Positions 25,103 through 34,294 of a stretch of 64,000 nucleotides of DNA are shown here, one piece after another. Below the pieces are notes generated by a model. That model made no database searches, was not told where the DNA came from, and saw nothing but the letters and a program-made list of their open reading frames with translations. The stretch comes from 62-47 sp051954235. GTDB lineage: Bacteria; Pseudomonadota; Alphaproteobacteria; Rhizobiales; Xanthobacteraceae. Both the position numbers and the translations under genes were made by a program. Positions within the stretch are counted from its first letter, which is position 1, and every line of letters begins with the position of its first letter. Location of the stretch: positions 5,450 through 69,449 of the forward strand of contig JBQCHY010000008.1 in assembly GCA_051954235.1 (NCBI GenBank), read 5' to 3'.

Positions 25103-25558
25103 ATGAGTCCCGAACGACCCGTGCCTGCGGCGAAACTGACGGTCGTGACGCTGGGCGTCAGCGACATGCGCCGGAGCATCGCGTTTTACGAGGCGTTGGG
25201 TTTTGAGCGGCGGATGCGGGCCACCGGCGAGGAGGTCGCTTTCTTCGAGACCGGCGCCACGGTGCTCGCGCTCTATTCATGGTTGCGGCTGGCCGAGGAT
25301 GCGGCTTTGGCGGATCAACCGCGTCCGCAAGGGTTTCGCGGCATGACGTTGGCGTGGAATTGTGCGTCGGAGCAGGAGGTCGATGCTGTCCTGGCCTTTG
25401 CCGTCGCGCAGGGCGCGACGCTGCTCAGGGTCGCGCATCGCACAGACTATGGCGGATACTCCGGATATTTTACGGATCCTGACGGCCATCCCTGGGAAGT
25501 GGTCGTCGCGCCGGGGATTGACGTCGGTACGGACGGGCGGGTTCATTTGCCGGATTGA
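25103..25558 (+). CDS. VOC-family (glyoxalase/bleomycin-resistance fold) protein
   Basis: This 151-residue protein has two beta-alpha-beta-beta-beta modules: VVTLGVSDMRRSIAFYEALG at the N-terminus and GGYSGYFTDPDGHPWEVVVAP near the end, with the metal-site glutamate in HPWEV. Enzymes of this fold act as glyoxalases, dioxygenases or antibiotic-binding proteins, and the specific role cannot be told. GAGGATGTGAC precedes the ATG. It is probably co-transcribed with the radical SAM gene. Confidence 0.85.
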   Translation: MSPERPVPAAKLTVVTLGVSDMRRSIAFYEALGFERRMRATGEEVAFFETGATVLALYSWLRLAEDAALADQPRPQGFRGMTLAWNCASEQEVDAVLAFAVAQGATLLRVAHRTDYGGYSGYFTDPDGHPWEVVVAPGIDVGTDGRVHLPD

Positions 25559-25601
25559 TCATGTGGCGTGCCGCGTCGGTTTGCAGGGGGCGTCGAGCAG
25601 T

Positions 25602-25931
25602 TCAGTGGGCAACCTTGGTGGTGAGGTTCAGTCCGACGGCGCCGATCACGATCAGCGCGATGAACAGCATCTGCACGGCACTGAGTGACTGGCGCAGGAA
25701 AAGCGTGCCGATCAATGAGATCAAAACAACGCCCGCGCCGGACCAGATCGCGTAAGTGACGCCGACCGGAATGCGGGTCAGCACCTGCGACAGCGCCCAG
25801 AAGCAGCCAGCGAAAATCGCGAGGGAGAGCAGGCCGTAATTCGGCTTGTCGAATCCTTCGGATTTGGTGAGCAGCGTGGTCGCGGTCACTTCGGCAACAA
25901 TGCTGACGGCGAGAAGTCCCCAGGCGTTCAT
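25602..25931 (-). CDS. Small multidrug resistance (SMR) family transporter
   Basis: This 109-residue, four-helix protein has the conserved membrane glutamate in SIVAEVTATTLLTKSEGF and the IPVGVTYAIWSGAGVVLI helix, as in EmrE/QacE. ATG 25931 is chosen because GAGG stands eight bases before it; an overlapping ATG at 25937 lies on the ribosome site itself. SMR proteins swap protons for cationic drugs or guanidinium. It is a single gene convergent with the VOC gene. Confidence 0.9.
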   Translation of the reverse strand: MNAWGLLAVSIVAEVTATTLLTKSEGFDKPNYGLLSLAIFAGCFWALSQVLTRIPVGVTYAIWSGAGVVLISLIGTLFLRQSLSAVQMLFIALIVIGAVGLNLTTKVAH

Positions 25932-26078
25932 GATCATCCTCACGGTTCGACAAAGCCATTCGGTAACCGTCGCACGGTCGTGCGACAATCCCGTGCATGG
26001 TTGAGGTTCCGTGGGATAGCGGGTACATCGGGCGGTTCCTGGTTGCGCCGAGCGCGCCGCTTGCCGCACCATCGCCCC

Positions 26079-26813
26079 ATGATTCGAGCCACATCTGCCA
26101 GCATCAAGCTGAAGAAGAAGGCCGACGGCCCGACTGCGCCGACCTTCTCGCGCGAGCGCGCACTGATCAAGCGCGGCATCTGGCCGGTAGCGGGATGCGA
26201 CGAGGCCGGCCGAGGTCCGCTTGCGGGGCCGGTGGTGGCGGCCGCAGTCGTGCTCGATCCGAAGCGCATTCCCAAGGGGCTCGATGACTCGAAGCGCCTG
26301 TCGGCCGCGCGGCGCGAAGAACTGTTCGAGCAGATTTGCGCCACTGCGTCCTGCGCGGTTGCGTTCGCGTCGCCGGCGCGGATCGACCGCGACAACATCC
26401 TGCGCGCTTCGCTCTGGGCATTGGCGCGCGCGGTACATGCATTGCCGGAGATGCCGCAGCATGTCTTTGTCGATGGCCGCGATCGCATCGATACATCATG
26501 CGATTGCGAAGCCGTGATCGGCGGCGACGGGCTGGTGCTGTCGATCGCGGCAGCCTCGATCGTTGCCAAGGTATCGCGCGATCGGCTGATGTGCCGGCTG
26601 GCGCAGGATTGTCCCGGTTACGGCTTCGAGGATCACAAGGGTTACGGCGTGCCGGCGCATCTGGAAGCGTTGCGCAAGCTTGGGCCGAGCGTTCATCATC
26701 GGCGCTTCTTCGCACCGGTGATCGCGGCGGCCGAGCAATTGAAGATGACGTTCGAAGTGGGGCGGACCGTCGTCGAACGGACGACGGTTACGGTCGAGGC
26801 TGCGGCCGACTGA
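26079..26813 (+). CDS. rnhB: Ribonuclease HII
   Basis: RnhB cuts RNA in RNA-DNA hybrids, including single ribonucleotides in DNA. The 244-residue protein has the acidic motif VAGCDEAGRGPLAGPVVAAAV, DDSKRLSAARRE, VFVDGRD and AAASIVAKVSRDRLM, then HKGYGVPAH. A basic N-terminal tail of about 35 residues precedes the core. ATG 26079 is chosen as the first methionine not overlapping the divergent SMR promoter region. It is followed by a 212-base gap. Confidence 0.95.
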   Translation: MIRATSASIKLKKKADGPTAPTFSRERALIKRGIWPVAGCDEAGRGPLAGPVVAAAVVLDPKRIPKGLDDSKRLSAARREELFEQICATASCAVAFASPARIDRDNILRASLWALARAVHALPEMPQHVFVDGRDRIDTSCDCEAVIGGDGLVLSIAAASIVAKVSRDRLMCRLAQDCPGYGFEDHKGYGVPAHLEALRKLGPSVHHRRFFAPVIAAAEQLKMTFEVGRTVVERTTVTVEAAAD

Positions 26814-27025
26814 GACGGTTGCCCGTTTCGCGAAGGGGCATTATCACTGATCGCTCTCCTGTCAGTTCTGCGACAGCATCGGAGAAAGCCATTACTTATG
26901 AGTATGATCCCGGAAGTGGGAATCGATTTTCAGATATGAACGTGCTCAAAAGATAAACGACGGGTCTGATGCCACGCAGTTGGAGCAGATCCTAAGGGCG
27001 GCAAGCGCCAACGCAGCCGGGGCTC

Positions 27026-28546
27026 ATGCGATTTTCCTCCCTTATCGTCGAATTGATCCGCGCCCGGCCGCGTTTGGTGATGTGGCTCGCGGTGCTGGCG
27101 CAGGCCGCGTTGTGGCTGCTGGTGCCACTCCTGATCTACCGCAGCCCGCCCGGCGACGTTGCGAGCCTGCTGGCCTTCGGCCGCGAATATCAGGTCGGGA
27201 CCGATCTCGGCCCGCCGCTGGCGTTCTGGCTGGCCGACGTGGCCTTTCGGCTCGCCGGCAATCACATGTTCGGTGTCTACGTCCTGTCGCAGCTTTGCTT
27301 CGTGGTGACATTTGCGGCGCTGTATGAGTTGGGCCGCGCCATCGTCGGCGGACCCCATGCGGTGCTGGCCGTGTTGCTGACGGTGACAGCCACCGCATTC
27401 GGCGCGGCTAATCTTCAATTCGGCCCCGCGGTGCTCGCGTGCCCGCTCTGGGCGCTAGTGTTGTTTCACACCTGGCGGGTCCTTGGGCAGGGCGATCACC
27501 GCTCGTGGTTCGCGCTGTCGATCGAGGCGGGCCTGCTGCTATTGACCACGTCGGCGGCAGGATGGCTACTGCTGTTGGTGGTCGGTTTCGCGCTGGCGAC
27601 GGCACGCGGACGTCAGGCGTTCGGCTCGTTCGATCCGTGGTTCGCGGCGCTGGTCGTTGCGGTGCTGGCATTGCCCTACGTGGTTTGGCTGATCCGTGCC
27701 GGCACATTGAACTGGCCGGCGTGGCCCGACGTGACCGACGCGCGGGCATTGGCGCAGACTTGGAGCTGGATGATCGGCGGCCTGTTGCTGGCCCTGCTCG
27801 GCATGGCGTTTCTCATGGCGCTTAATTCGCGATTTGTGCATCGGAAGCTGTTGCGTGCGCGTGACAGCGCGCCGGGCGTGCGGCGATTGCCGATTGATCC
27901 CCTGGCCCGGCCTTTTGTGTATTTCTTCGCGCTGGTGCCCGCACTCGTGGGCAGCGTGATCGCGGTCTTGTTCGGGGCCGATACCATTGCCGGCGGCGCC
28001 GGCATCGTATTGGTGATGTCGGGGCTCGCGGTCGTGGTGGCGACCGGAGATCTGATCTATCTGCGCCGCCAGCAAGTCCTGCGCGCGGTTTGGGCGGCGG
28101 CGATCGTCGCTCCCGCGCTTGCGCTGATAGCGATGGTCTTGGTCCAGCCCTGGATTGCCGGCACGCAAATGCCGACCTCGCTGCCCGGCCGCGCGGTCGC
28201 GCAATTCTTCGGCGACAGTTTCCAGCGCCGCATCAATCGGCCGCTGCCGGCGGTGGTCGGCGATCCGCAATTGGCTGCGCTGATCGGGCTCGGTCCGTCG
28301 CGGCCGCATCTCTTGCTGGCCACTGCGCCGGAGCGCGGGCCATGGCTGACGCCGGAGAAATTCAACGAAGTTGGCGGCGTCGTGGTGTGGCGCGCGTCGG
28401 ATACCGCCGGCACACCGCCTCCCGATATCGCCAGCCGGTTTCCCGGCCTCGTGCCGGAAGTGCCGCAAAGTTTCGATTGGCTGGTGAACGGCCGCGCCGC
28501 GCCGTTGCGGATCGGCTGGGCCATCGTGCGGCCGAAGGCGCCGTAG
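27026..28546 (+). CDS. Multi-spanning GT39-type glycosyltransferase
   Basis: This 506-residue protein has ten or more hydrophobic helices and the layout of ArnT/PMT-like (family 39) transferases that use polyprenyl-phosphate sugars: an acidic first periplasmic loop (FGREYQVGTDLGPPLAFWLAD) and a C-terminal soluble domain (from about 400). GT39 enzymes use an acidic residue in that loop. Substrate and acceptor (lipid A, glycan or protein) are unknown. It has a weak ribosome site and stops at the end of the convergent uracil-DNA glycosylase gene. Confidence 0.8.
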   Translation: MRFSSLIVELIRARPRLVMWLAVLAQAALWLLVPLLIYRSPPGDVASLLAFGREYQVGTDLGPPLAFWLADVAFRLAGNHMFGVYVLSQLCFVVTFAALYELGRAIVGGPHAVLAVLLTVTATAFGAANLQFGPAVLACPLWALVLFHTWRVLGQGDHRSWFALSIEAGLLLLTTSAAGWLLLLVVGFALATARGRQAFGSFDPWFAALVVAVLALPYVVWLIRAGTLNWPAWPDVTDARALAQTWSWMIGGLLLALLGMAFLMALNSRFVHRKLLRARDSAPGVRRLPIDPLARPFVYFFALVPALVGSVIAVLFGADTIAGGAGIVLVMSGLAVVVATGDLIYLRRQQVLRAVWAAAIVAPALALIAMVLVQPWIAGTQMPTSLPGRAVAQFFGDSFQRRINRPLPAVVGDPQLAALIGLGPSRPHLLLATAPERGPWLTPEKFNEVGGVVVWRASDTAGTPPPDIASRFPGLVPEVPQSFDWLVNGRAAPLRIGWAIVRPKAP

Positions 28547-29398
28547 TCAGGTTGAAGGCGCGCTTGCAGCTGCGCTCAGCGCTTTCGAAATTGCGCGCAA
28601 ATCCTGCCAGGCGAGTCGCTTGTGGATCGGTTGTCGCAGCAGGTAGGCGGGATGGAATGTCGCCATGGCGCGAATGGTGCGCTTGCCGGTGTCGTAGTTG
28701 TGCCAGCGACCGCGCGTGCGCATGATGCCGTCCTTCAATTCAAGCACCGCTTGCGACGACGGCTTGCCGAGGCACACCAGCACGTCGGGATCAACCAGTT
28801 CGATCTGCCGTTTGATGAACGGCAGGCAGATTTGTGTTTCTTGCGGCGACGGATCGCGGTTGCCCGGCGGTCGCCACGGAATGACGTTGGTGATGTAGGC
28901 GGTGGTGCGGTCGAGCCCGATGGCGCCGATCATACGGTCGAGTAGTTTGCCGGAACGACCGATGAACGGGATACCTTCGAGATCCTCATCGCGGCCCGGC
29001 GCTTCGCCGACAAACATGATCCGCGCTTGCGGGTTGCCATCGGCGAACACCAGCCGGGTCGCCGTCTGTTTCAGCGCGCAGCCGTCGAAGGTTTCCAGCA
29101 GGACCAGCAACGCTTCGAGTGTCGGTGCGGTGCGCGCTGCGTCGCGCGCCGACGCGATGGCGACGTCCGGCGCGGGTGCCGCTGCCGCTGGCGCGCGGGC
29201 CATCACTGCCGGGGTCAGCGCAGGGCGGTTTGCGGGCGGCGAGGGAACAGCGGCTGGCGGCGGTGCGATCTCCGGATCGAGCAGCCGGTTCGGCGGTTCC
29301 TCCAGCAAGGCACAATCCACCCCGGCTTCGAGGTAAAACGCCAGCAGTTCGCGCACGGTCGGCAGCGGCTCGGCGGTTGGTGTCGAGGGGGTGTTCAT
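28547..29398 (-). CDS. Uracil-DNA glycosylase, family 4-like, with altered Fe-S ligands
   Basis: This 283-residue protein has a Pro/Ala-rich N-terminal region (1-95) followed by a family 4-like core: motif A GEAPGRDEDLEG (131-142), ITNVIPWRPPGNR, and the C-terminal HPAYLLRQP motif. Family 4 enzymes bind a 4Fe-4S cluster through C-x2-C, C and C. Here Cys107, Cys191 and Cys209 are in place, but the first ligand position is Phe104. The enzyme should remove uracil from DNA; whether it holds a cluster is doubtful. It stands alone, convergent with the glycosyltransferase gene. Confidence 0.9.
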   Translation of the reverse strand: MNTPSTPTAEPLPTVRELLAFYLEAGVDCALLEEPPNRLLDPEIAPPPAAVPSPPANRPALTPAVMARAPAAAAPAPDVAIASARDAARTAPTLEALLVLLETFDGCALKQTATRLVFADGNPQARIMFVGEAPGRDEDLEGIPFIGRSGKLLDRMIGAIGLDRTTAYITNVIPWRPPGNRDPSPQETQICLPFIKRQIELVDPDVLVCLGKPSSQAVLELKDGIMRTRGRWHNYDTGKRTIRAMATFHPAYLLRQPIHKRLAWQDLRAISKALSAAASAPST

Positions 29399-29523
29399 AA
29401 GGGGATATTAGGACATCGGCCGTCCGGGGTGAAATATTCTTCCTGCATTTCCGTGGTTGTTCTTCCGGAAAAAATCGGAAACAAGAGGGCTTAGAAGCAT
29501 TCTCGATTGTCTGGGGTGAGAAC

Positions 29524-31182
29524 ATGAGCACCGAAGAGCTGCCGCCGCGCGAGTCCATGGAGTTCGATGTCGTGATCGTCGGTGCCGGGCCGTCCGGCCT
29601 GTCGGCAGCGATCCGCCTCAAGCAACTCAATGCGGATTTGTCCATCGTCGTGGTCGAGAAGGGCTCCGAGGTCGGTGCGCATATTCTCTCCGGCGCGGTG
29701 ATGGACCCGACCAATCTCGACAAGCTGATCCCGGACTGGCGCGAGGACGCGGACTGTCCGCTCAAGACACAGGTGAAGGACGACCAATTCTACCTGATGA
29801 CGAAGACCGGCGGCTTCCGGCTGCCGAACTTCCTCATGCCGCCATTGATGAACAATCATCATTGCTACATCACGTCGCTCGGCATGGTGTGCCGTTGGCT
29901 GGGCGCCAAAGCCGAAGCGCTCGGCGTCGAAATCTATCCGGGCTTTGCCGCCGCCGAAGTGATCTACGGCGATAACGGCGAGGTGCGCGGCATTGCGACC
30001 GGTGACATGGGCATCGCCAAGGATGGCACGCACAAGGATTCCTATACGCGCGGCATGGAACTGCTCGGTAAATACACGTTGTTCGCCGAAGGCGCGCGCG
30101 GCAGCCTGACCAAGCAGCTGATCGCCAAGTTTTCGCTCGACAGGGATTGCGAGCCGGGCAAGTTCGGTATCGGCCTCAAGGAAATCTGGCAGATCGATCC
30201 CGCCAAGCACAAGAAGGGCACGGTGCAGCATTCGTTCGGCTGGCCGCTCGACAACAACACCGGCGGCGGCTCGTTCCTCTATCACTACGACGACAATCTC
30301 GTCGCGGTCGGCTTCGTCGTGCATCTCAACTATGACAATCCGTATCTCTATCCGTTCGAGGAATTCCAGCGCTTCAAGACGCATCCGATGATCCGCGATA
30401 CGTTCGCGGGCGCCAAGCGTCTTGCTTACGGCTCGCGCGCGATCACCGAGGGCGGCTACCAGTCCGTGCCGCGCCTGACCTTTGCGGGTGGCGCGCTGGT
30501 CGGCTGCGCCGCGGGTTTCGTCAACGTGCCGCGCATCAAGGGCATTCACAACGCCATGGCGAGCGGCATGCAAGCCGCCGAGCATCTCGTGCCTGCGCTT
30601 GCCGCCGGCCGTGCCAACGACGAACTGGTCGAATATGAAAACGGCTGGCGCTCGTCTTCGATCGGCAAGGACCTCTATCCGGTTCGCAACGCCAAGCCGC
30701 TGTGGTCGAAATTCGGCACGCTGCTGGGCAACGCGCTCGGCGGTTTCGATATGTGGTGCAACACGCTGGGCTTCTCGCTGTTCGGCACCATGTCGCACGG
30801 CAAGAATGACGCCAAGTCGCTCAAGCCCGCCAAGGACTATCAGCCGATCGCCTACCCCAAGCCGGACGGCAAGCTGACGTTCGATCGTCTCTCGTCGGTG
30901 TTTCTGTCGAATACCAACCACGAGGAAGACCAGCCGCCCCATCTCAAGGTGAGGGATCTGGACTTGCAGAAGTCGTCCGAACTTGAGGTCTTCGCCGGCC
31001 CATCGAATCGTTATTGCCCGGCGGGCGTCTACGAGTGGGTTGAGGAAAGCGCCGGGCCGCGCTTCCAGATCAATGCGCAGAATTGCGTTCACTGCAAAAC
31101 CTGCGACATCAAGGACCCGAACGGCAACATCACCTGGGTGCCGCCGGAAGGCGGTGGCGGCCCCAACTACGAAGCGATGTGA
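29524..31182 (+). CDS. Electron transfer flavoprotein-ubiquinone oxidoreductase
   Basis: ETF-QO passes electrons from reduced ETF (fatty acid and amino acid oxidation) to ubiquinone at the inner membrane. The 552-residue protein has the FAD site VIVGAGPSGLSAAIRL (residue about 17 on), the GWPLDNNTGGGSFLYH region, and C-terminal 4Fe-4S ligands in RYCPAGVYEW and NCVHCKTCDIKDP. Its length is close to that of mitochondrial homologues after transit-peptide removal. GGGTGAG precedes the ATG. No etfAB in the window. Confidence 0.96.
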   Translation: MSTEELPPRESMEFDVVIVGAGPSGLSAAIRLKQLNADLSIVVVEKGSEVGAHILSGAVMDPTNLDKLIPDWREDADCPLKTQVKDDQFYLMTKTGGFRLPNFLMPPLMNNHHCYITSLGMVCRWLGAKAEALGVEIYPGFAAAEVIYGDNGEVRGIATGDMGIAKDGTHKDSYTRGMELLGKYTLFAEGARGSLTKQLIAKFSLDRDCEPGKFGIGLKEIWQIDPAKHKKGTVQHSFGWPLDNNTGGGSFLYHYDDNLVAVGFVVHLNYDNPYLYPFEEFQRFKTHPMIRDTFAGAKRLAYGSRAITEGGYQSVPRLTFAGGALVGCAAGFVNVPRIKGIHNAMASGMQAAEHLVPALAAGRANDELVEYENGWRSSSIGKDLYPVRNAKPLWSKFGTLLGNALGGFDMWCNTLGFSLFGTMSHGKNDAKSLKPAKDYQPIAYPKPDGKLTFDRLSSVFLSNTNHEEDQPPHLKVRDLDLQKSSELEVFAGPSNRYCPAGVYEWVEESAGPRFQINAQNCVHCKTCDIKDPNGNITWVPPEGGGGPNYEAM

Positions 31183-31423
31183 CACGAACGCGTGAACGTG
31201 ACCGGTCGTCCGCCGGCCACGTTCCCGCCACAGTGCAGGTGCCAGCAGGAACAAGCTGAAGTTAAAGCCGTCGTGCGGCGAGATGAGCTTCGCCGGTTCC
31301 GGCCGCTGGAGGCCGTCGTCGCCTTGCGGTTCAAGGCCAAACGCTGCATTGTCGCGCCGTCAGACGGACTATGTCGGTCAATAGGCTTTGTCTGTCCGCA
31401 AATCCAGGAGCTGGCTCGTCGTG

Positions 31424-33205
31424 ATGTTCTCTCGTTTCAAAAGCCTGACGGTAATCGCGCTCGCCGCTTCCGCGCTGGTGCTGCCGGGACCGCTGGCGGC
31501 GCAGACGCCGGATCATCCGACCGATACGTCGGTGACGTTTCCGACCCGCGAAGATCTTCGCGACATGACCGTGGCCGGCAGCTATCTCGCCGCCCGTCAT
31601 GCCAGCATCGAACGCGATGCCACCGCTGCCGCGGAGTTCTATCGCTCGGCGCTACGCAAGGACCCGAAGAACAACGAACTGCTGGACCGCGCTTTCATCT
31701 CTTCGCTGGCTGACGGCAACATCGATGAAGCCGTCAAACTGGCCGGGCGCGTACTCAAGATCGACAAGTCGAATCGCGTGGCGCGGCTGGTGATCGGCGT
31801 GCACGATCTCAAGCAGAAGCGCTACGAGGCGGCGCGCCGCAACATCAACCAGTCGGTGCGCGGGCCGATTACCGATCTGGTGGCGACGCTGTTGGCGGGC
31901 TGGGCTGAGTTCGGTGCCGGAAACGCGCGGGGCGCCGTCGCGGATATCGACAAGCTGACCGGGCCGGAATGGTATCCGGTGTTCAAGGATCTGCACTCCG
32001 GCCTGATTATGCAACTGGCCGGCAACGAGAAGGACGCCGGCGTACGTCTGGAGCGCGCCTACAAGTTAGATGAGACGGCGTTGCGCGTGATGGATGCCTA
32101 CGCGCGCTGGTTATCGCGTAGCAAAGATGGCGCGCCCGCAGCGGAAGCGATCTACGAGGCCTTCAACAAGAAACTCGCCCGTCATCCGCTGGTGGTCGAA
32201 GGTATTCGCGAAACCAAGGCCGGCGCCAAGCTGCCGCCGCTCGTCGATACACCACAGGCTGGTGCAGCCGAAGCGCTCTACGGTATCGGCGCGTCGCTGA
32301 CGCGGCGCGGCGGCGAGGATCTCGCGCTGGTCTATTTGCAACTGGCGCTCTACCTGCAACCCAATCACGCACTGGCGTTGCTGTCGCTCGGCGATCTCTA
32401 CGAGTCGGTGAAGAAACCGCAGATGGCGATCAAGGTCTACGAGCGCGTGCCGGAGCGTTCGGCCCTCCACCGCAACGCGCAGGTGCAGATGGCGACCGAT
32501 CTCGATGCTTCAGACCGCAGCGACGAGGCGATCAAGATTCTGCAGGCTGTGACGAAGGACGATCCGAGCGACGTCGAGGCGATCATGGCGCTCGGCAACA
32601 TCGAACGCGGCCGCAAGAAATTTGCCGATTGCGCCGTGACCTACACCAAGGCCATCGACCAGTTGACCGGCGCGGAGAACAACAACTGGGTCTATTATTA
32701 TTTCCGGGGCATCTGCGAGGAGCGCTCCAAAAATTGGGATAAGGCCGAACTCGACATGAAGAAGGCGCTCGAACTGAAGCCCGAGCAGCCGCATGTCCTC
32801 AACTATCTCGGATATTCATGGATCGATCGCGGGCTTCATCTCGACGATGCCATGAAGATGATCAAGCGCGCGGTCGATCAGCGGCCGGACGACGGTTACA
32901 TCGTCGATTCGCTCGGCTGGGCTTACTACCGCATCGGCAACTATCAGGAAGCGGTGAAGAACCTCGAACGCGCCATCGATCTGAAGCCGGAAGACCCGAC
33001 CATCAACGATCATCTGGGCGACGCGTATTGGCGCGTCGGCCGCACACTCGAGGCGCGTTTCCAGTGGGCGCATGCACGCGACCTGAAGCCGGAAGCGGAC
33101 GAATTGCCGAAGATCGAAGCCAAGATCGAAAACGGCTTGCCGGCCGATGAAACGCCGGCGGCGGCATCGGCGGACAAGAAGAAAGACGAAGGCAAGGGCG
33201 GCTGA
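31424..33205 (+). CDS. Exported tetratricopeptide-repeat protein
   Basis: This 593-residue protein has a signal peptide (about 1-27, ending GPLAAQT) and TPR helices along most of its length, clearest at the C-terminus (VLNYLGYSWIDRGLHLDDAM, IVDSLGWAYYRIGNYQEAV, DPTINDHLGDAYWRVGRTLE). A charged Lys/Glu tail follows. It is probably a periplasmic or outer-membrane-attached assembly scaffold; partners are unknown. ATG 31424 places the signal peptide at the N-terminus. It precedes ispE by 61 bases and may share its transcript. Confidence 0.87.
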   Translation: MFSRFKSLTVIALAASALVLPGPLAAQTPDHPTDTSVTFPTREDLRDMTVAGSYLAARHASIERDATAAAEFYRSALRKDPKNNELLDRAFISSLADGNIDEAVKLAGRVLKIDKSNRVARLVIGVHDLKQKRYEAARRNINQSVRGPITDLVATLLAGWAEFGAGNARGAVADIDKLTGPEWYPVFKDLHSGLIMQLAGNEKDAGVRLERAYKLDETALRVMDAYARWLSRSKDGAPAAEAIYEAFNKKLARHPLVVEGIRETKAGAKLPPLVDTPQAGAAEALYGIGASLTRRGGEDLALVYLQLALYLQPNHALALLSLGDLYESVKKPQMAIKVYERVPERSALHRNAQVQMATDLDASDRSDEAIKILQAVTKDDPSDVEAIMALGNIERGRKKFADCAVTYTKAIDQLTGAENNNWVYYYFRGICEERSKNWDKAELDMKKALELKPEQPHVLNYLGYSWIDRGLHLDDAMKMIKRAVDQRPDDGYIVDSLGWAYYRIGNYQEAVKNLERAIDLKPEDPTINDHLGDAYWRVGRTLEARFQWAHARDLKPEADELPKIEAKIENGLPADETPAAASADKKKDEGKGG

Positions 33206-33266
33206 TCGAACAGCCGATCGGCCGCGCCTTAATCGTTTCCAGGATGGCTTTGGATTTGACGGTCGT

Positions 33267-34187
33267 ATGACAACACACGGCAATATCGATACGGATGTCA
33301 AATCCCCCGCATTGGCGGACGAGGCGCGCGCCAAGGTCAACCTGACCTTGCGGGTGTTGGGTCGTCGCGCCGACGGCTATCACGATCTCGCCAGTCTGGT
33401 GGTCTTCGCCGATTGTGCGGACCGGCTGACGCTCGACGCAGGGCCGGAACTGCGCCTCGTCATGAGTGGCCCTGGCGGCGGTGATTGCGGCGCGACCGCG
33501 GACAATCTCGTGCTCAAGGCCGCGCGTCTTCTGGCCGAGCGGGTGCCTGGTTTGCAGGCCGGTGCCTTCACGCTCGATAAGCGGTTGCCGGTGGCGGCCG
33601 GAATCGGCGGCGGCTCGGCGGATGCGGCAGCGGCGCTACGGTTGTTGGGGCGGCTCAATGCGCTCGCCTCCGACGATCCACGCATCATGGAGGCCGCGCG
33701 CTTGACCGGTGCCGATGTGCCGGTGTGCGTCGCTTCGCAAAGTGCGGTGATGACCGGAATTGGCGAACAACTGTCGTCGGTCCGCGTGCCGAAGATGCCT
33801 TGTGTGATGGTCAATCCGCGCGTTGCGGTGGCGACGGCGGAAGTGTTTACCGCGCTGGGCTTGCGCAAGGGTGAAATCTTGACCGACGTGACCGACGTGG
33901 TCCGCTCGCGCAAGTGGCCGACCGAAGAGTCGTCGGTTGAGGAATGGCTGAAAGCACTTGGCCATGCGGCTAACGATCTTGAAGCCCCAGCGATCAAGAT
34001 TCAGCCGGTCGTCGGTGAGGTATTGTCGACGCTGCGCGATCTAGCCGGCGTACGGTTGGTGCGGATGTCAGGATCGGGGGCGACGTGCTTCGCGCTGTTC
34101 GATACCGATGCGGAGGCCCGGGCCGAAGGTCAGGTGCTGCAATCAAGCCATCCGCAGTGGTGGGTCCATGCCGGAACGCTCGGCTGA
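33267..34187 (+). CDS. ispE: 4-diphosphocytidyl-2-C-methyl-D-erythritol kinase
   Basis: IspE phosphorylates CDP-ME in the MEP pathway to isoprenoids. The 306-residue GHMP kinase has ARAKVNLTLRVLGRRADGYH at the N-terminus, the ATP loop KRLPVAAGIGGGSADAAA and the C-terminal SGSGATCFALF. A roughly 20-residue extension precedes the core, so a later start is possible. It is near a polyprenyl diphosphate synthase gene (35422-36432) that uses the pathway's product. Confidence 0.95.
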   Translation: MTTHGNIDTDVKSPALADEARAKVNLTLRVLGRRADGYHDLASLVVFADCADRLTLDAGPELRLVMSGPGGGDCGATADNLVLKAARLLAERVPGLQAGAFTLDKRLPVAAGIGGGSADAAAALRLLGRLNALASDDPRIMEAARLTGADVPVCVASQSAVMTGIGEQLSSVRVPKMPCVMVNPRVAVATAEVFTALGLRKGEILTDVTDVVRSRKWPTEESSVEEWLKALGHAANDLEAPAIKIQPVVGEVLSTLRDLAGVRLVRMSGSGATCFALFDTDAEARAEGQVLQSSHPQWWVHAGTLG

Positions 34188-34294
34188 AACAGCACATATT
34201 GTCGGAAAAATTTGCCAACTCTATCCGGAACTGTTGCAGATATCGTTTCGAGTCGTGATGATCCTTTCGGTGTTGACTCGGTCCGATAGCCCAT

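Noticed and set aside
26898..26955. Degenerate repeat with GGAAGTGGGAATCGATTTTC core, with weak relatives near 9300-9352 and 17980-18018
   Set aside because: Similarity among the three is visible but too diverged to define by eye; a genome-wide repeat search is needed before calling a family.
29491..31254. 587-codon antisense frame over the ETF-QO gene
   Set aside because: Shadow of a conserved gene; composition is that of reverse-complemented coding sequence.
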